Shown here in pieces: positions 63,872-64,000 of a stretch of DNA of 64,000 nucleotides. The notes beneath the pieces are model-generated. The model was given only the letters and a program-made list of their open reading frames with translations. It searched no databases and was not told the origin of the DNA. The number at the start of each line of letters is the position of its first letter. The first letter of the stretch is position 1. The DNA is from Ceratopteris richardii. Taxonomy: Eukaryota > Streptophyta > Polypodiopsida > Polypodiales > Pteridaceae. A program made the position numbers and the translations under genes. The stretch spans positions 187,357,355 to 187,421,354 of the forward strand of contig CM035413.1 in the NCBI GenBank assembly GCA_020310875.1. Reading direction: 5' to 3'.

Positions 63872-64000
63872 CTTATAAGTGATCCAAGAGGATAGATCAC
63901 ATCTCGCACTCCTTTTATTGTACATCCATCGATAACCAAAGGTAAAATATGTTTCAAAAAGTTATGCAAGTCATGGGTCTTTAACGTAGATAAGCTCTTA
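63872..64000 (-). pseudogene. CACTA transposase exon (partial at window edge)
   Basis: Reads KSLSTLKTHDLHNFLKHILP and LVIDGCTIKGVRDVIYPLGS, corresponding to the MKSHDCHVLLQ...LLP region that lies just before DUF4218 in CACTA transposases. Continues beyond 64000. Confidence 0.82.

Larger units (their letters stand above)
59157..64000 (-). mobile_element. CACTA (En/Spm) DNA transposon, left end
   Basis: Begins with the terminal motif CACTACAAGAAATAGTGGG, shared by plant CACTA elements. Subterminal palindromic repeats follow at 59230-59445, a (GA)n tract, about 2.4 kb of TACACA satellite and then transposase exons on the minus strand with DUF4216- and DUF4218-like segments, continuing off the right edge. 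The possible 3-bp target copy just outside is ACC (59154-59156). The transposase carries stops and a probable frameshift, so this copy is non-autonomous. Confidence 0.9.

Overview
This window looks like nuclear DNA from a land plant with a large, repeat-rich genome. The evidence is plant-type Ty3/gypsy and Ty1/copia LTR retrotransposons, plant L1-type LINEs with a CCHC ORF1, and a CACTA (En/Spm) DNA transposon with the terminal motif CACTACAAGAAAT and DUF4218/DUF4216-like transposase exons. I see no intact host gene, rRNA, tRNA or CRISPR. The species cannot be named from this sequence. The unusual gypsy-B reverse transcriptase hints at a non-flowering lineage such as a fern or gymnosperm, but that is weak inference.

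Layout (family names are local labels). 1-10290, minus: gypsy-A, running off the left edge, with a 5' LTR, an exact tRNA-Asp primer site, a 1.8 kb leader holding a striking CGCGATTGA-rich array, and one continuous gag-pro-pol frame broken by only four stop codons. 10291-14390: remains of another LTR element (LTR-D). 14390-28116, plus: copia-1, whose gag is split by gypsy-B (15037-24899). Gypsy-B keeps both LTRs but has no recognisable integrase, and it is itself interrupted by a minus-strand LTR fragment (LTR-E). 28117-35066, minus: copia-2, which meets copia-1 tail to tail and is interrupted by a chromovirus-like gypsy-C. 35320-36040: LINE scraps and an unidentified ORF. 36040-41111, plus: LINE-1, whose ORF1 and ORF2 overlap at TAATG. 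41112-42629 plus 47156-47820: sequence of unknown origin split by LINE-2 (42630-47141, minus, 14-bp target duplication). 47823-51637, plus: copia-3, with a solo gypsy-A LTR in its leader flanked by a perfect GCCAG duplication. 51638-55188, plus: a possible solo LTR, then gypsy-D, whose RNase H is split by a solo gypsy-B LTR. 55190-59156: unclassified sequence. 59157-64000: left end of a CACTA transposon with palindromic subterminal repeats, about 2.4 kb of TACACA/ATGCAT satellite, and a decayed transposase on the minus strand that continues off the right edge.

The contents act as a fossil record rather than as a working gene set. Insertion order can be read from the nesting: copia-1 before gypsy-B before LTR-E, gypsy-D before its solo LTR-B, copia-3 before its solo LTR-A, and copia-2 before gypsy-C. 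Nearly every coding frame carries nonsense codons or deletions. Gypsy-A is the best preserved, although it too has four stops. I did not find a convincing new cellular system. The most unusual items are the second H2C2-like zinc module in gypsy-A pol, the gypsy-A leader array, the integrase-less gypsy-B, the TAATG coupling in the LINEs, and the higher-order satellite inside the CACTA element.
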